This document shows positions 35,120-45,078 of a DNA stretch of 64,000 nucleotides, one piece after another. The DNA comes from an uncultured Roseburia sp. (GTDB lineage Bacteria; Bacillota_A; Clostridia; Lachnospirales; Lachnospiraceae), in assembly GCA_900557275.1 (NCBI GenBank), contig USRX01000003.1, positions 62,001 to 126,000 of the forward strand. Direction: 5' to 3'. The notes beneath the pieces were generated by a model that did not search any database, was not told where the DNA came from, and saw only the letters and a program-made list of their open reading frames with translations. Every line of letters starts with the position of its first letter. Within the stretch, counting starts at the first letter, position 1. The translations under genes were made by a program, and so were the position numbers.

Positions 35120-36332
35120 CTGGTGTCTCCTCCAAACGGATACCACGGGATACACTCAACGCTATTCCCATCTCTACCAGCAATATCATCAACGACGTTC
35201 CACCAAAACTGATAAACGGCAATGTTACACCGGTATTAGGAATCGTATTTGTAACAACGGCAATATTTAACAACACCTGAAGTGAGATATGTGCCATAAT
35301 TCCCACCACAAGTAATGAGCCAAACAGATCTGGCGCATTATTTGCGATCACAAGAAATCTCCATATCATCAATACAAACAGCAAGATCATGCAGATCGCG
35401 CCAAACAGTCCCAGTTCTTCGCAGATGATTGAAAAGATCATATCATTCTCTGCCTCCGGTACAAAACCGAGTTTTTGCATACTTGCACCCAGCCCTTTTC
35501 CAAAAAGTCCGCCAGAACCAATAGCATATAATCCCTGTAATGTCTGAAATGTATCATCAGGATACTGTTCCGGATGGATCCATGCCAGAAAACGTACAGC
35601 ACGATATCCACTTCCCAGTGACAGATACAATAAGATTGCGATAACTGCCGCTGCGATCAGAATCAGAAATGGAGAATATTTAGGGCTTACCACCAAAACC
35701 ATGATAAACACGATTCCAACAATGATCAATGCAGTACTCAGGTTATTGTATGCAATCGGTACAATGATCGGCAATGCCACCAAACATACCCTGATAACTT
35801 TCCAGATTTCCATAATCTGTTGTTTTACCGTCTTTTCCAATTTCGACCGGTAATGTCTTGGCATTTCTTTCTTTGCCAGTTTTTTTGCAGCTCCACATAA
35901 AACAGTTGCCATCGTAACAATGATCGCCACTTTTGCAAACTCAGACGGCTGTACTGAGATTCCTGCAATAGAAAACCATCGTTTCTGCCCACCATATTCA
36001 TTTCCAACAAATATAACTGCAACGCAGGCAAGAAAGACCAGCAGATACAGAGGAAATGCAAGTTTCTTCCATTTATGATAATCAATACGCGAACAGATCA
36101 GCATGAAAATAAAACCAATGGCAGCCGCCCTGCCCTGATTTTTCAGATAATAAAAAGAATTTCCGAAAGAACTCTGAGCTTCATAAGAGCTGACACTGTA
36201 AAGCATGATCAGACCGAACGCCAGCAATATGATAATGACAAATAACAATGTATAATCAAAATACTGCGCTTTTGGTGCCTGTTTTCTGTTTTTTTTCAGG
36301 ATTCCCCTACTGCTTCCCTGTCTTGCAGCCAT
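35112..36332 (-). CDS. ftsW: Septal peptidoglycan polymerase FtsW (SEDS family)
   Basis: A 406-residue membrane glycosyltransferase with about ten transmembrane segments. Conserved SEDS motifs are visible: QPSEFAK, the catalytic-loop region with GSGGLFGKGLG, ENDMIFSIICEELGLFG (core DMIFSIICEELGL), and NTGVTLPFISFGGTSL. It could equally be SpoVE, the sporulation paralogue that takes this position in Bacillus; only one SEDS gene is in the window. It overlaps ftsQ and lies 5 bp after murD, so the three are translated together. Confidence 0.92.
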   Translation of the reverse strand: MAARQGSSRGILKKNRKQAPKAQYFDYTLLFVIIILLAFGLIMLYSVSSYEAQSSFGNSFYYLKNQGRAAAIGFIFMLICSRIDYHKWKKLAFPLYLLVFLACVAVIFVGNEYGGQKRWFSIAGISVQPSEFAKVAIIVTMATVLCGAAKKLAKKEMPRHYRSKLEKTVKQQIMEIWKVIRVCLVALPIIVPIAYNNLSTALIIVGIVFIMVLVVSPKYSPFLILIAAAVIAILLYLSLGSGYRAVRFLAWIHPEQYPDDTFQTLQGLYAIGSGGLFGKGLGASMQKLGFVPEAENDMIFSIICEELGLFGAICMILLFVLMIWRFLVIANNAPDLFGSLLVVGIMAHISLQVLLNIAVVTNTIPNTGVTLPFISFGGTSLMILLVEMGIALSVSRGIRLEETPDE

Positions 36333-36337
36333 TCCAA

Positions 36338-37702
36338 TTACTCCTTCAGGTTATGAACCATTTCTTTGAACATTTTTCCACGAACTTCGTAGTTCGGGAA
36401 CATTCCCCAGCTCGCACAAGCAGGCGAAAGCAGTACTGCATCTCCGCTCTCGGCATTCGCATAACAGATATCTACAGCCTCCTGCAGACTTTCAGCAAAT
36501 ACATAATCATGGAATCCATGTTTTTCAGCTGTCTGCGCAATCTTTTCTCTTGTCTGTCCTATGAGTACCAGCTTCTTCACTTTTCCATTAAAACTGTCTA
36601 TCCACTCATCGTACTCGGATTCTTTATCGTATCCGCCACCGATCAGACAGGTCGGACGATCCATAGCCTGAATGCCTTTGATCGCGGCATCCGGATTCGT
36701 TCCTTTGGAATCATTATAAAAACGAACGCCTCTTTTTTCTGTTACATATTCTATTCGGTGCTCTACAGCCTGAAACTGACGTAATACCGTACGTATCACG
36801 CCCAGATCTACTCCGTAGCTTAAAGCCATTGCTGATGCTGCCATTGCATTTTCATAATTGTGCATACCGAGAATATTCAGCTCATCTACACAAATGACTT
36901 TTTCCACATTTGTACCATCTGCATACATGATATCACGACCATCCAGATACAATCCCTTTTCCAGTTTTCTTGCGCTGCTGAAATAAAGCACGGAAACCTT
37001 TGCAATTTCTCCAAATTTACGAAGTTCTTCATCTTCATAATTCAATACACAGGTATCCTCCATCGTCTGATTTTTGGTAATGCTTAATTTCGCTGCAATA
37101 TAATTTTCCATGGTATGATGGCGGTTCAGATGATCCGGTGTAATATTCAGCACAGCAGATACTTTCGGACAAAATGTATCGATCGTCTCCAGCTGAAAAC
37201 TACTGATTTCAGCCACTGTTACCGTATCTTCTGTAGAACCTTCTACCATTTCCGTATATGGAACACCAATATTTCCGACAACACGGACATCCTCATATGC
37301 AGCCCCCATGATCTCTCCCAGAAGACTGGTTGTTGTCGTCTTTCCATTGGTTCCTGTGATTGCAAGTACATTTCCTCTGCCACATCGATATGCAAGCTCA
37401 ATCTCTCCCCAGATCTTAACACCCGCGTTCTTCATTGCTTCCACGATCGGAAGATCGACCGGAACACCCGGACTTAAAACGGCAAGATCCAAAGTTTCCA
37501 ATTCTTCTTTTTCCAGGTTCCCCAGTTTTATGCGGATGCTTCCCGCGATCTCGCCAAGTGCTTCTTTCACACGGCTTACATCCAGTTCAATATTCCCGTC
37601 AAACAGTACAATATCTGCTTTCTGATGATACAGAAGTTTCACTGCTGCGATACCACTTTTTCCGCTTCCAAATACAAGTACTTTTTTTCCTTTTAAATCC
37701 AT
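36338..37702 (-). CDS. murD: UDP-N-acetylmuramoyl-L-alanine--D-glutamate ligase
   Basis: Cytosolic ATP-dependent ligase adding D-Glu to UDP-MurNAc-L-Ala. The 454-residue chain shows the N-terminal Rossmann-like VLVFGSGKSGIAA, the P-loop GTNGKTTTTSLLGEI near residue 113, the central HLNRHHTMENY and the C-terminal YNDSKGTNPDA. All three Mur-ligase domains are complete. It lies between mraY and ftsW with short gaps. Confidence 0.97.
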   Translation of the reverse strand: MDLKGKKVLVFGSGKSGIAAVKLLYHQKADIVLFDGNIELDVSRVKEALGEIAGSIRIKLGNLEKEELETLDLAVLSPGVPVDLPIVEAMKNAGVKIWGEIELAYRCGRGNVLAITGTNGKTTTTSLLGEIMGAAYEDVRVVGNIGVPYTEMVEGSTEDTVTVAEISSFQLETIDTFCPKVSAVLNITPDHLNRHHTMENYIAAKLSITKNQTMEDTCVLNYEDEELRKFGEIAKVSVLYFSSARKLEKGLYLDGRDIMYADGTNVEKVICVDELNILGMHNYENAMAASAMALSYGVDLGVIRTVLRQFQAVEHRIEYVTEKRGVRFYNDSKGTNPDAAIKGIQAMDRPTCLIGGGYDKESEYDEWIDSFNGKVKKLVLIGQTREKIAQTAEKHGFHDYVFAESLQEAVDICYANAESGDAVLLSPACASWGMFPNYEVRGKMFKEMVHNLKE

Positions 37703-37732
37703 TGTTTTCCCCTCTTTTTGCTATTGTGCGGA

Positions 37733-38683
37733 CTACATTCCGATAAAAGCTACCAGACAAAGTAATGCTGTTACAATAGAGAACACTGCAACAACTCTTG
37801 TTTCAGACCATCCGCCCAGTTCAAAATGATGATGTATCGGTGCCATACGAAAGAATCGTTTTCCACCTGTCTTTTTAAAATATGTGACCTGGATCATAAC
37901 AGAAATAATCTCGATCCAGTAGATTAGTCCAACAATCAGGATAAAGATCGGCATCTGCAGCATATATGCCGTGGATGCGACAAATCCACCAAGTGCCAGT
38001 GAACCGGTATCTCCCATAAATACACTGGCCGGATATACATTAAACAGAAGGAATCCCAGCAAAGCCCCTACTACCGCACAGGTAATCGGCGCAATTCCGG
38101 CAGAAGTTCCGATTGCCACTACGGTAAAAAATGTAGCTACCAGAACGGTAACGCTGGATGCCAGACCATCTAATCCATCTGTAAAGTTTACACCATTGAC
38201 AGTTCCGATCACAGCCAGGAAAAGAACCGGGATCGCGATCCATCCAATATTCAGATATTTCCCGCCTGAAAAAGGGATCAACATTGTCAAAGGAATTTCT
38301 GTTCTGACCAGGTATACAGCAAAAATCGCTGTTACCACGATCTGGCAGAGCATCTTCTGCCATGCAAGCAGACCATCGGATCTGCGAAGTACAACCTTCA
38401 GATAGTCATCCAGAAAGCCAATAATTCCGAAGCCTACTGTTACAAACAGAATCGGAATAATCTTTGGATAATCCTTTGCAAAGATTAAGGATGTAACGAT
38501 CACAGCGATCAGTATCATGATACCGCCCATTGTTGGAGTACCGTTTTTCTTCTGGTGGGACTCCAGTTCCTCCCTCTCTGTATTACCGATCTTGAGTTTT
38601 CTCAAAAAAGGAATCAACACCGGACCAAGAATAGCAGTAATCGCAAATGCGATCAGTACGGGAATAATTACCTCAAATGTCAT
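37733..38683 (-). CDS. mraY: Phospho-N-acetylmuramoyl-pentapeptide-transferase
   Basis: Membrane enzyme forming lipid I from UDP-MurNAc-pentapeptide and undecaprenyl phosphate. The 316-residue protein has about ten transmembrane helices, and the catalytic segments PTMGG, FLDDYLK, NFTDGLDGLA and FMGDTGSLALGG plus MAPIHHHFE. I use the ATG at 38683, which has AGAGGTG just upstream and gives the standard N-terminus; the open frame extends 18 codons further without a ribosome site. Confidence 0.97.
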   Translation of the reverse strand: MTFEVIIPVLIAFAITAILGPVLIPFLRKLKIGNTEREELESHQKKNGTPTMGGIMILIAVIVTSLIFAKDYPKIIPILFVTVGFGIIGFLDDYLKVVLRRSDGLLAWQKMLCQIVVTAIFAVYLVRTEIPLTMLIPFSGGKYLNIGWIAIPVLFLAVIGTVNGVNFTDGLDGLASSVTVLVATFFTVVAIGTSAGIAPITCAVVGALLGFLLFNVYPASVFMGDTGSLALGGFVASTAYMLQMPIFILIVGLIYWIEIISVMIQVTYFKKTGGKRFFRMAPIHHHFELGGWSETRVVAVFSIVTALLCLVAFIGM

Positions 38684-38790
38684 TTTCACACCTCTTCGAT
38701 TGTCAGCCAGTCTCATCAAGCATACAGACCGCTGCATTTTTGTATTTTGATAGTTTTTATCTCAACTTATGTAGTATACGTCTTTTTTTT

Positions 38791-40587
38791 TCAGTTCGCA
38801 ACCGCTTCGTCTTCATTTTTTACGGACTTTTTCTCGATTCCCAGATACGGAAGGACATTTTCAAAAATCTCTTTCATAACGGGAGCCGCTATCGTACCTC
38901 CATAATAAATTCCTTTCGGATCATGAATGACTACAAGCCCGATTACCTGTGGGGATTCTGCCGGGGCAAATCCGAGAAAAGACGATATATAGCGATGCTC
39001 ACTCCTTGGAAGTGTCTGGGATGTCGCTGTCTTTCCTCCGATAGAAAAGCCTTCAATATACGCTTTTTTTCCAGTTCCTTCAGAGACCACTTTCTCCAAC
39101 AGACCTCGCAATGTTTCTGATGTTCCTTCACTTACGATACGTGCTCCTGCTTCTGTTGAAAACTCCTGTAAAACATTTCCTGATTCATCCTGCACAGATA
39201 ATGCCAAATGAGGAGTTACCCGTTTTCCACCATTGATCAGTGATGCCGCTGTAGTGATCAGCTGAAGTGGTGTGATCTGAAAGGACTGACCAAATGAAAC
39301 CGTGGCCAGCTCTACCTGCCCCATATTCTTCGGATCATGCATGATCGTACCTGCTTCGCCCGGAAGATCTACTCCAGTTTTATCCAATAGACCAAACGTC
39401 TGGAAATATTCGTAAAAGCGTTCCACGCCAAGTCGAAGTCCCAGTTCTATAAATACCGGATTGCAGGAATTCATAATTCCCTGTGTAAAGGTCTCTGCAC
39501 CATGACCGGTTGTCTTATGACATCGGATCCTTCTGTCCTCGACAACTTTATATCCCGGACAGTAAAAGGAATCTTCCGGAGTCACAACAGCCTCTTCCAG
39601 TGCCGCTGCGGTTGTGATGATCTTAAATGTAGATCCCGGTTCATACGTATCATTGATACTTCCATTTCTCCACATCTGATTCAAAAGATCCTGCCTGTTT
39701 TCTACGCTATTGTTCTCTTCACTTTGTTGTACTTCTGCAGTCTGATCGAGCGATTCCATTTCATTTACTTGAAGCGTAAAAGGATCATTGAGATCAAATT
39801 CAGGAACATTTACCATTGCAAAGATTTCCCCGTTATCCGGTTTCATAAGAATTACGCTGACAGCATCTGCCTGTTTTTCTTCCATCACTTTTTCTGCTGC
39901 CTGCTGACAATATGCCTGTATATTTGCATCTATACTGATTACCAGATCATTGCCTGCCTCCGGTTCCGTTCTCCGCTCGCCTCCGGTATCAAGCTCCACA
40001 CCTCTGACATCTGTTTCTGTCAAAATCTTTCCATTGGTTCCCTGCAGATATTCATTATATTTTACCTCAAGCCCGATAATTCCCTGATTATCACTCCCGG
40101 TAAATCCCAGAACCTTTGATGCCAGTTCTCCTTTTGGATAGTAACGTTTATAATCAGCATCTACTTTTACTCCATCCAGCCCCTGCTCAAGGATTGCATC
40201 TCCGACTTCCTTAGACACATTTGAACGGATTCGTTCAATGGAACTGACCTTTTCCACACGTTTGCGGATCTCCTGTTCAGACATCCCCAGTTTATCTGAC
40301 AATACTTCTATGACCTTTTCCGGATCTGTAATCTGATTATGAATCACTGAGATCGTACATACAGACTGATTTGCCGCCAGTTCCACTCCGTTTCTGTCCA
40401 GAATTTTTCCTCGGGCTGCCTTAATTTCCCGCTCTCTTTCATGCAGATTTTGAGCTTTTTCCTCATAATATTCGGAACGGAATACCATAATATATACAAG
40501 CCTGCCCATTGTAAGTCCCAGCCCTGCCAGAATTACCAAAACATAAAGAAAAAGCTTTTGTTTCTGAAACTTTAATAACCTCTGCAT
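38791..40587 (-). CDS. spoVD: Class B penicillin-binding protein, SpoVD/FtsI-like
   Basis: A 598-residue transpeptidase anchored by one N-terminal helix (LFLYVLVILAGLGLTMGRL). The dimerisation domain follows, then the catalytic domain with STFK (nucleophile Ser), SCN, and a third motif that reads KTA instead of the usual KTG (GGKTATSQ). There is no obvious PASTA domain, which Bacillus SpoVD has. Position between the first PBP and mraY is that of spoVD in Bacillus. The ATG at 40587 is preferred because TGAGG stands nine bases before it. It may serve cortex synthesis, but a division role cannot be ruled out. Confidence 0.88.
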   Translation of the reverse strand: MQRLLKFQKQKLFLYVLVILAGLGLTMGRLVYIMVFRSEYYEEKAQNLHEREREIKAARGKILDRNGVELAANQSVCTISVIHNQITDPEKVIEVLSDKLGMSEQEIRKRVEKVSSIERIRSNVSKEVGDAILEQGLDGVKVDADYKRYYPKGELASKVLGFTGSDNQGIIGLEVKYNEYLQGTNGKILTETDVRGVELDTGGERRTEPEAGNDLVISIDANIQAYCQQAAEKVMEEKQADAVSVILMKPDNGEIFAMVNVPEFDLNDPFTLQVNEMESLDQTAEVQQSEENNSVENRQDLLNQMWRNGSINDTYEPGSTFKIITTAAALEEAVVTPEDSFYCPGYKVVEDRRIRCHKTTGHGAETFTQGIMNSCNPVFIELGLRLGVERFYEYFQTFGLLDKTGVDLPGEAGTIMHDPKNMGQVELATVSFGQSFQITPLQLITTAASLINGGKRVTPHLALSVQDESGNVLQEFSTEAGARIVSEGTSETLRGLLEKVVSEGTGKKAYIEGFSIGGKTATSQTLPRSEHRYISSFLGFAPAESPQVIGLVVIHDPKGIYYGGTIAAPVMKEIFENVLPYLGIEKKSVKNEDEAVAN

Positions 40588-40648
40588 ACAGCAAAACCTC
40601 ATAAAAGCATTTTATTATAATCTATGTGCTTTATATGAGGTTATGCTG

Positions 40649-42643
40649 CTAATTTTCAAAGATATCTCCGGTATAGTTTTCTGCATCTGCTCCACTGTCC
40701 GGAATTGCTGTATTTCCGGTCTGATCGCCAGATTCTTCTCCTTTGATATTCAGATTTGCATTTGTTCCTTTTTTCTCTTCATCCGAATAAATGTTCATAT
40801 ATGGAAGTGCTTCTTCCATAATCTCTCTTGCAATATTCTGTGCATAAGTACTATGTGGCTGGCTTTCCACATTCGGTTCATCTACAACAACATAGATGAC
40901 AGCCTGCGGATCATTTGCCGGTGCAAATCCGATAAAAGACAGAAGGTATTTTCCTTTTGCTCTCTGTCCGGTCTCTGAATCAAATTTCTGAGCTGTACCG
41001 GTCTTTCCACCCATAGAATATCCATCTACCTTCGCGGTCTTGGCTGTACCCTGAGATACCGTCGCTTCCAGATATCCCCTGATCTTATCACTGGTCTCCT
41101 TAGACACGGTCTGTTTTAATAATGTCGGTTCTATCTCTTTTACCGTATTTCCATTTTCATCCGTAATCTTCTTTACAACATGTGGCTGATAATAAGAACC
41201 GCCATTTACAAGTGAGCAGAATGCGCTGGACATCTGGATCATAGTAACATTAAAGTTCTGACCAAATGAGTTTGTCGCCAGTGAAGTTGCACTCATCTTA
41301 TCCAGAGAATATACCAGGCTGTCTGTTCTTGCTTCTCCCGGAAGATCAATATTGGTTTTTAATCCAAAATTAAAAATCTGCTGATACCGACAGAAATTTT
41401 CCGCTCCAATCTTATATGACATCTGCATCAGAGAGTCATTACAGGAATTCATCAACGCCTGCTGAACCGTCTGCATACCATGACCACTTCGTTTTACACA
41501 ATGGATCGTATGACCGCCCACCTGTTCAAAACCATCACAGTAAAAACTCTCATCTCCGGTCAATGTACCGGTATCCAATCCGGTAGCAACCGTAAAAGGT
41601 TTCGCTGTAGAACCCGGTTCATAAGTATAACTTACACAGAAATTATTCCAAACCGTATTCAGGGCATCCAATGTCTGATTTTCATCCATACTGTCGATTT
41701 CATCCTGAGAATAATAAGCCGACAGATCCCACGCATTGTTGCAGTCATAATTCGGATAATTTGCCATAGCCATGATCTCGCCGTTATTAGGATTCTGAAC
41801 AATAACACCTATATGAAGAGCTCCATTTCCCTGGGTATAATTATTGGTATAAGCATCATTAAATTCCTTTATTTTTTCTTCTACGATAGACTGGATATTG
41901 GCATCGATCGTGGATACAACATTTTCGCCATTTACCGCGGCTTTTACTGTCTGTTCAAAATTCGCATCATCATTCAAATATCCGTAGGATCGTCCATCCG
42001 TTCCATTCAGAATATCATTATATTTATCTTCAATACCGCCGATTCCAACATTTCCGGATGTTGTAAATCCCAAAAGCGAACTGGCCATCGTACTGTAAGG
42101 ATAATTGCGAATATACTCTTTTTCAAACCAGACACCTTTGATATAAGGCTTATCTGTTTCCTTGCTTTTTGCGGCATTCTTATTTGTTTCTTCTTCCAGC
42201 GTCTCAAAAGCAGACACTTCATCATAGGAGATTTTTTTCTTCAGAATAATATATTTACCGTTTGGATTATCTTTGATCTTCTGTCGGATATCCGCCTCAT
42301 CAAGGCCAAAACACTGCACCAGTGCTGATACTGTAGGATCAACATATGATTTTTTTGCCGTTAATACACTACAGTCCAAAACAACATTATAAACATCCGA
42401 ACTGGTAGCCAGTACCGTTCCCTTGCAATCCAGGATATCTCCCCGACGGAACGGAATCGTTTGATTGTTGTAGCTTTGCTGTGACAAAACGATCTTCTCA
42501 TATTTATCTCCGCTTACCAGCTGAATCTTAATCATTCTTCCTATTAATACTACAACAAAAGCAAGGATGCAGAAAAAAAGAAGAAACATCTTTTTTCTCA
42601 TCCCGTTTGATAGCTTTATTGTTTTTTTACGTTTTTTCTTCAT
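40649..42643 (-). CDS. pbpB: Class B penicillin-binding protein, PbpB/FtsI-like
   Basis: A 664-residue septal transpeptidase. An N-terminal Lys/Arg stretch and one membrane helix (FLLFFCILAFVVVLIGRMI) precede the dimerisation domain. The catalytic domain has STAK, SCN and KTGTAQ motifs, all intact. The C-terminal 40 residues are acidic, rich in Asn, Gly and Asp, and probably disordered; PASTA domains are not evident. It follows ftsL by 19 bp. It should be the partner of FtsW in septum synthesis. Confidence 0.93.
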   Translation of the reverse strand: MKKKRKKTIKLSNGMRKKMFLLFFCILAFVVVLIGRMIKIQLVSGDKYEKIVLSQQSYNNQTIPFRRGDILDCKGTVLATSSDVYNVVLDCSVLTAKKSYVDPTVSALVQCFGLDEADIRQKIKDNPNGKYIILKKKISYDEVSAFETLEEETNKNAAKSKETDKPYIKGVWFEKEYIRNYPYSTMASSLLGFTTSGNVGIGGIEDKYNDILNGTDGRSYGYLNDDANFEQTVKAAVNGENVVSTIDANIQSIVEEKIKEFNDAYTNNYTQGNGALHIGVIVQNPNNGEIMAMANYPNYDCNNAWDLSAYYSQDEIDSMDENQTLDALNTVWNNFCVSYTYEPGSTAKPFTVATGLDTGTLTGDESFYCDGFEQVGGHTIHCVKRSGHGMQTVQQALMNSCNDSLMQMSYKIGAENFCRYQQIFNFGLKTNIDLPGEARTDSLVYSLDKMSATSLATNSFGQNFNVTMIQMSSAFCSLVNGGSYYQPHVVKKITDENGNTVKEIEPTLLKQTVSKETSDKIRGYLEATVSQGTAKTAKVDGYSMGGKTGTAQKFDSETGQRAKGKYLLSFIGFAPANDPQAVIYVVVDEPNVESQPHSTYAQNIAREIMEEALPYMNIYSDEEKKGTNANLNIKGEESGDQTGNTAIPDSGADAENYTGDIFEN

Positions 42644-42662
42644 ATTTTACCTGTCCAAAATA

Positions 42663-43208
42663 CTAATTTTCAGGTACGCTTCCATACTGATTCATATAAT
42701 CAGAAGACTGTACAGAATATGTAACGACCTGATCTGCGGCCGGATATTTCATTCCAAGATCATTGATCGCTTTTTGTTTAATCTGCTCCAGATCCACTGA
42801 TGTTTCGATATTTTTCTCCAGAGCATCATTTCTTGCCTTCAGGTCAGACACCTGTGTCTGAAGCTCTGCTACAGACTTCATATTCGTGTTGATACTGGTC
42901 TGCAATGAAATAAAAATACCGCATGCTACAGCACAGACAATCGCAGCTGCTGACAGAAACATCACATAGCCCAAATTCATGCTCTTTACTTTCTGGCAAT
43001 TTCTTCTGGATGCGATCTGACGCTGTCTTTTTGCATGCTCTTCCTCCGGAGTAAGCACCCTCTCCGGTTTTTTCGGCTGATAAGCTGGCTCTGCATTCAG
43101 ATATCTGACAGTATTTCCACGCACATATCTTTCATTTCTTCCATCCTGTCTGTGGGTATCTGTCTTTTTTCCTGTTCTGTTTGTAGATCCTGAATATCTC
43201 TGATTCAT
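42663..43208 (-). CDS. ftsL: Cell division protein FtsL-like
   Basis: A 181-residue bitopic protein. A long basic cytoplasmic N-terminus (about 75 residues) leads to one membrane helix (GYVMFLSAAAIVCAVACGIFI) and a coiled coil (VAELQTQVSDLKARNDALEKN) with the FtsL/DivIC-type ending KAINDLGMKYP. Its place between rsmH and pbpB is the ftsL position in nearly all Firmicutes. The cytoplasmic part is much longer than in Bacillus FtsL (117 residues in total). Confidence 0.88.
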   Translation of the reverse strand: MNQRYSGSTNRTGKKTDTHRQDGRNERYVRGNTVRYLNAEPAYQPKKPERVLTPEEEHAKRQRQIASRRNCQKVKSMNLGYVMFLSAAAIVCAVACGIFISLQTSINTNMKSVAELQTQVSDLKARNDALEKNIETSVDLEQIKQKAINDLGMKYPAADQVVTYSVQSSDYMNQYGSVPEN

Positions 43209-43350
43209 AATTCCAACTGTATCCTTTCCTGATGATTTATTTATAGTTCAGAACTCATCAGTGGGTTCTGGCAGAAGGATCATTCCTCCTGTTTTCTATA
43301 TACTACAGACCATCCTTCAACTGTCTGTTCTGTGTATTCTCTCACTTAAA

Positions 43351-44292
43351 TTATTCTGCACGCTGAAACACTCGTAATTTTGCGCTCTTTGAACGGCTGT
43401 TTACTTCCAGTTCTTCTTCTGATGGAAGTATAGGTTTTCTTGTAATAACCTTTCCTTTTGAAACATTTCCGCAGACACATACCGGGAAATTGCTTGGGCA
43501 GGTGCACGGATTTTCATTTTTCTTAAAGTTATTTTTAACAATCCGGTCTTCCAGTGACTGGAAAGTAATAATGCAAAGCCTTCCTCCCGGATTTAATAAC
43601 TCAATCATTTCATCCAGAGAATCCTGCAACACATCCAGTTCATGGTTCAGTTCAATTCGCAGTGCCTGATAAGTTCTTTTTGCCGGATGTCCACCGGTAG
43701 CCCTTACTTTTGCCGGAATCGCTGCACGGATGATCTCATTTAACTCTCCGGTCGTCTCAATCGGTTTCTTTTCTCTTGCCTGCACAATATGCTTTGCAAT
43801 ATTTTTCGCGAAACGATCCTCTCCATAATCCCGGATCATACGAAACAGTTCCTGTTCACTGTAATTCTGCAAAATATCTTTTGCTGTCATATCCTGACGC
43901 TGATCCATACGCATATCCAGACAGGCATTTTCATCCCGATAGGTAAATCCTCTCTCCGGTGTATCCAACTGATAAGAAGAGACACCCAGATCTAACATGA
44001 TGCCATCTACTTTATCAATGCCAACCGAAGCAAGCTGGTTTTTGATATCTCTGTAGTTACTGCGTAGGATCGTTACCCTGTCTTTGTAAAGTTCCAGACG
44101 TTTTGTTGCTGCCGCAATGGCATCTGCATCCTGATCGATTCCGATCAGACGTCCGCCCCCGGTCAGTCGGCTGCAAATCTCAAAACTGTGACCGCCGCCA
44201 CCTAGCGTACCATCTACATAAATGCCGTCTGTTTTTGTTATGAGATTGTCTACCGTCTCCTGAAGCAAAACGGACACATGTTTAAACTCCAT
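43351..44292 (-). CDS. rsmH: 16S rRNA (cytosine-1402-N4)-methyltransferase
   Basis: S-adenosylmethionine-dependent methylase of the ribosomal P site. The 313-residue protein has the SAM-binding [13 protein letters not shown] near residue 29, GIDQDADAI near 50, and the catalytic-region [12 protein letters not shown] near 100. Near the end it has [13 protein letters not shown], a Cys-rich stretch common in this family. It is the second gene of the division cluster, after mraZ. Confidence 0.97.
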   Translation of the reverse strand: MEFKHVSVLLQETVDNLITKTDGIYVDGTLGGGGHSFEICSRLTGGGRLIGIDQDADAIAAATKRLELYKDRVTILRSNYRDIKNQLASVGIDKVDGIMLDLGVSSYQLDTPERGFTYRDENACLDMRMDQRQDMTAKDILQNYSEQELFRMIRDYGEDRFAKNIAKHIVQAREKKPIETTGELNEIIRAAIPAKVRATGGHPAKRTYQALRIELNHELDVLQDSLDEMIELLNPGGRLCIITFQSLEDRIVKNNFKKNENPCTCPSNFPVCVCGNVSKGKVITRKPILPSEEELEVNSRSKSAKLRVFQRAE

Positions 44293-44362
44293 GTTTTTTG
44301 CTGCCTTTCTATATAGTATCGTTCATCATGAACATTTCTTTTGCCAGATCTTTTTATATGTA

Positions 44363-44794
44363 TCAGATCTCGATGCCAAAATCGCCCATGTGTTCTGCGA
44401 TATCTTCCATATCGTTGTCATTCTGGCTCTCATCCCAGCGTTCTTTATCCCAGATTTCTACTTTATTATACACACCTGCAAGTACGACATCTTTTTTCAG
44501 GCCCGCATATTCTCGGAGTACGGCCGGAATCAGGATTCTTCCCTGCTTGTCCAACTCACAGGTTGCAGCTCCTGCAAAGAAAAACCTTGAAAACTTACGT
44601 ACATCTTTGGCAGTCAGCGGTGTATTACGAAATTTCTCCTCGATATTCTTCCATTCACTGTTGGAATAAACAAATAAACAACCATCCAGCCCTTTTGTGA
44701 CGACAAATTCCTCTCCTAACTCCTCCCGGAACTTTGCCGGAACGATCAGACGACCTTTTGTGTCAACGGTATGATTGTATTCGCCTATGAACAT
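44363..44794 (-). CDS. mraZ: Transcriptional regulator MraZ
   Basis: A 143-residue DNA-binding protein with two AbrB-like units, [16 protein letters not shown] near residue 11 and [15 protein letters not shown] near 90. It forms ring-shaped oligomers and binds short direct repeats before its own operon, usually as a repressor. Those repeats are seen here at 44835-44892. AGGAGGTG precedes the start. It heads the division cluster. Confidence 0.97.
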   Translation of the reverse strand: MFIGEYNHTVDTKGRLIVPAKFREELGEEFVVTKGLDGCLFVYSNSEWKNIEEKFRNTPLTAKDVRKFSRFFFAGAATCELDKQGRILIPAVLREYAGLKKDVVLAGVYNKVEIWDKERWDESQNDNDMEDIAEHMGDFGIEI

Positions 44795-44834
44795 CGAGAT
44801 TCACCTCCTTTTCCTTTCGGCAAGGAAGTTTGTC

Positions 44835-44892
44835 CCCACTTCTGGGAAAAATTTCCCACTTTATTACACTTCCCACCACTTTCTACCACTTA
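44835..44892 (-). promoter_or_regulatory. MraZ binding-box array
   Basis: On the minus strand AAGTG cores recur with exact 10-bp phasing. The complementary CACT tetramers start at 44837, 44857, 44867, 44877 and 44887. The box expected at 44847 is missing and replaced by a TTTTCCC stretch. The array lies just downstream of the -10 element, over the transcription start and leader, the known position of MraZ operators. Confidence 0.88.
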
Positions 44893-44898
44893 ACATCC

Positions 44899-44927
44899 AT
44901 TCTAATGCATCTTTATACAAAAATCAA
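44899..44927 (-). promoter_or_regulatory. Promoter of the mraZ division cluster
   Basis: TTGATT (44922-44927), 17 bp, TAGAAT (44899-44904) on the minus strand, immediately upstream of the MraZ boxes. Confidence 0.75.
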
Positions 44928-44938
44928 TAGATATAAAG

Positions 44939-45022
44939 AAAGACGCCCCTGAAATTTTTTTAATTTTACTGTTCATATCTTGCGATGTGACCAGTAACTT
45001 TAAAATTTCAGAAGCGTCTTTT
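44939..45022 (-). terminator. Large terminator hairpin after the Spo0E-like gene
   Basis: AAAGACGC and TGAAATTTT on the left pair with AAAATTTCA and GCGTCTTT on the right; U-rich tracts lie on both sides. It insulates the mraZ promoter from upstream transcription. Confidence 0.8.
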
Positions 45023-45078
45023 CTTCATTATTATTTTTCTTTTGTATTTCCTGCTACTATGGATATTTCAGTTCCATA

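Noticed and set aside
43248..43283. Eleven-residue frame MILLPEPTDEF between rsmH and ftsL, with AGGAGG almost touching its ATG
   Set aside because: The ribosome site is too close (about one base), and nothing else supports a gene.
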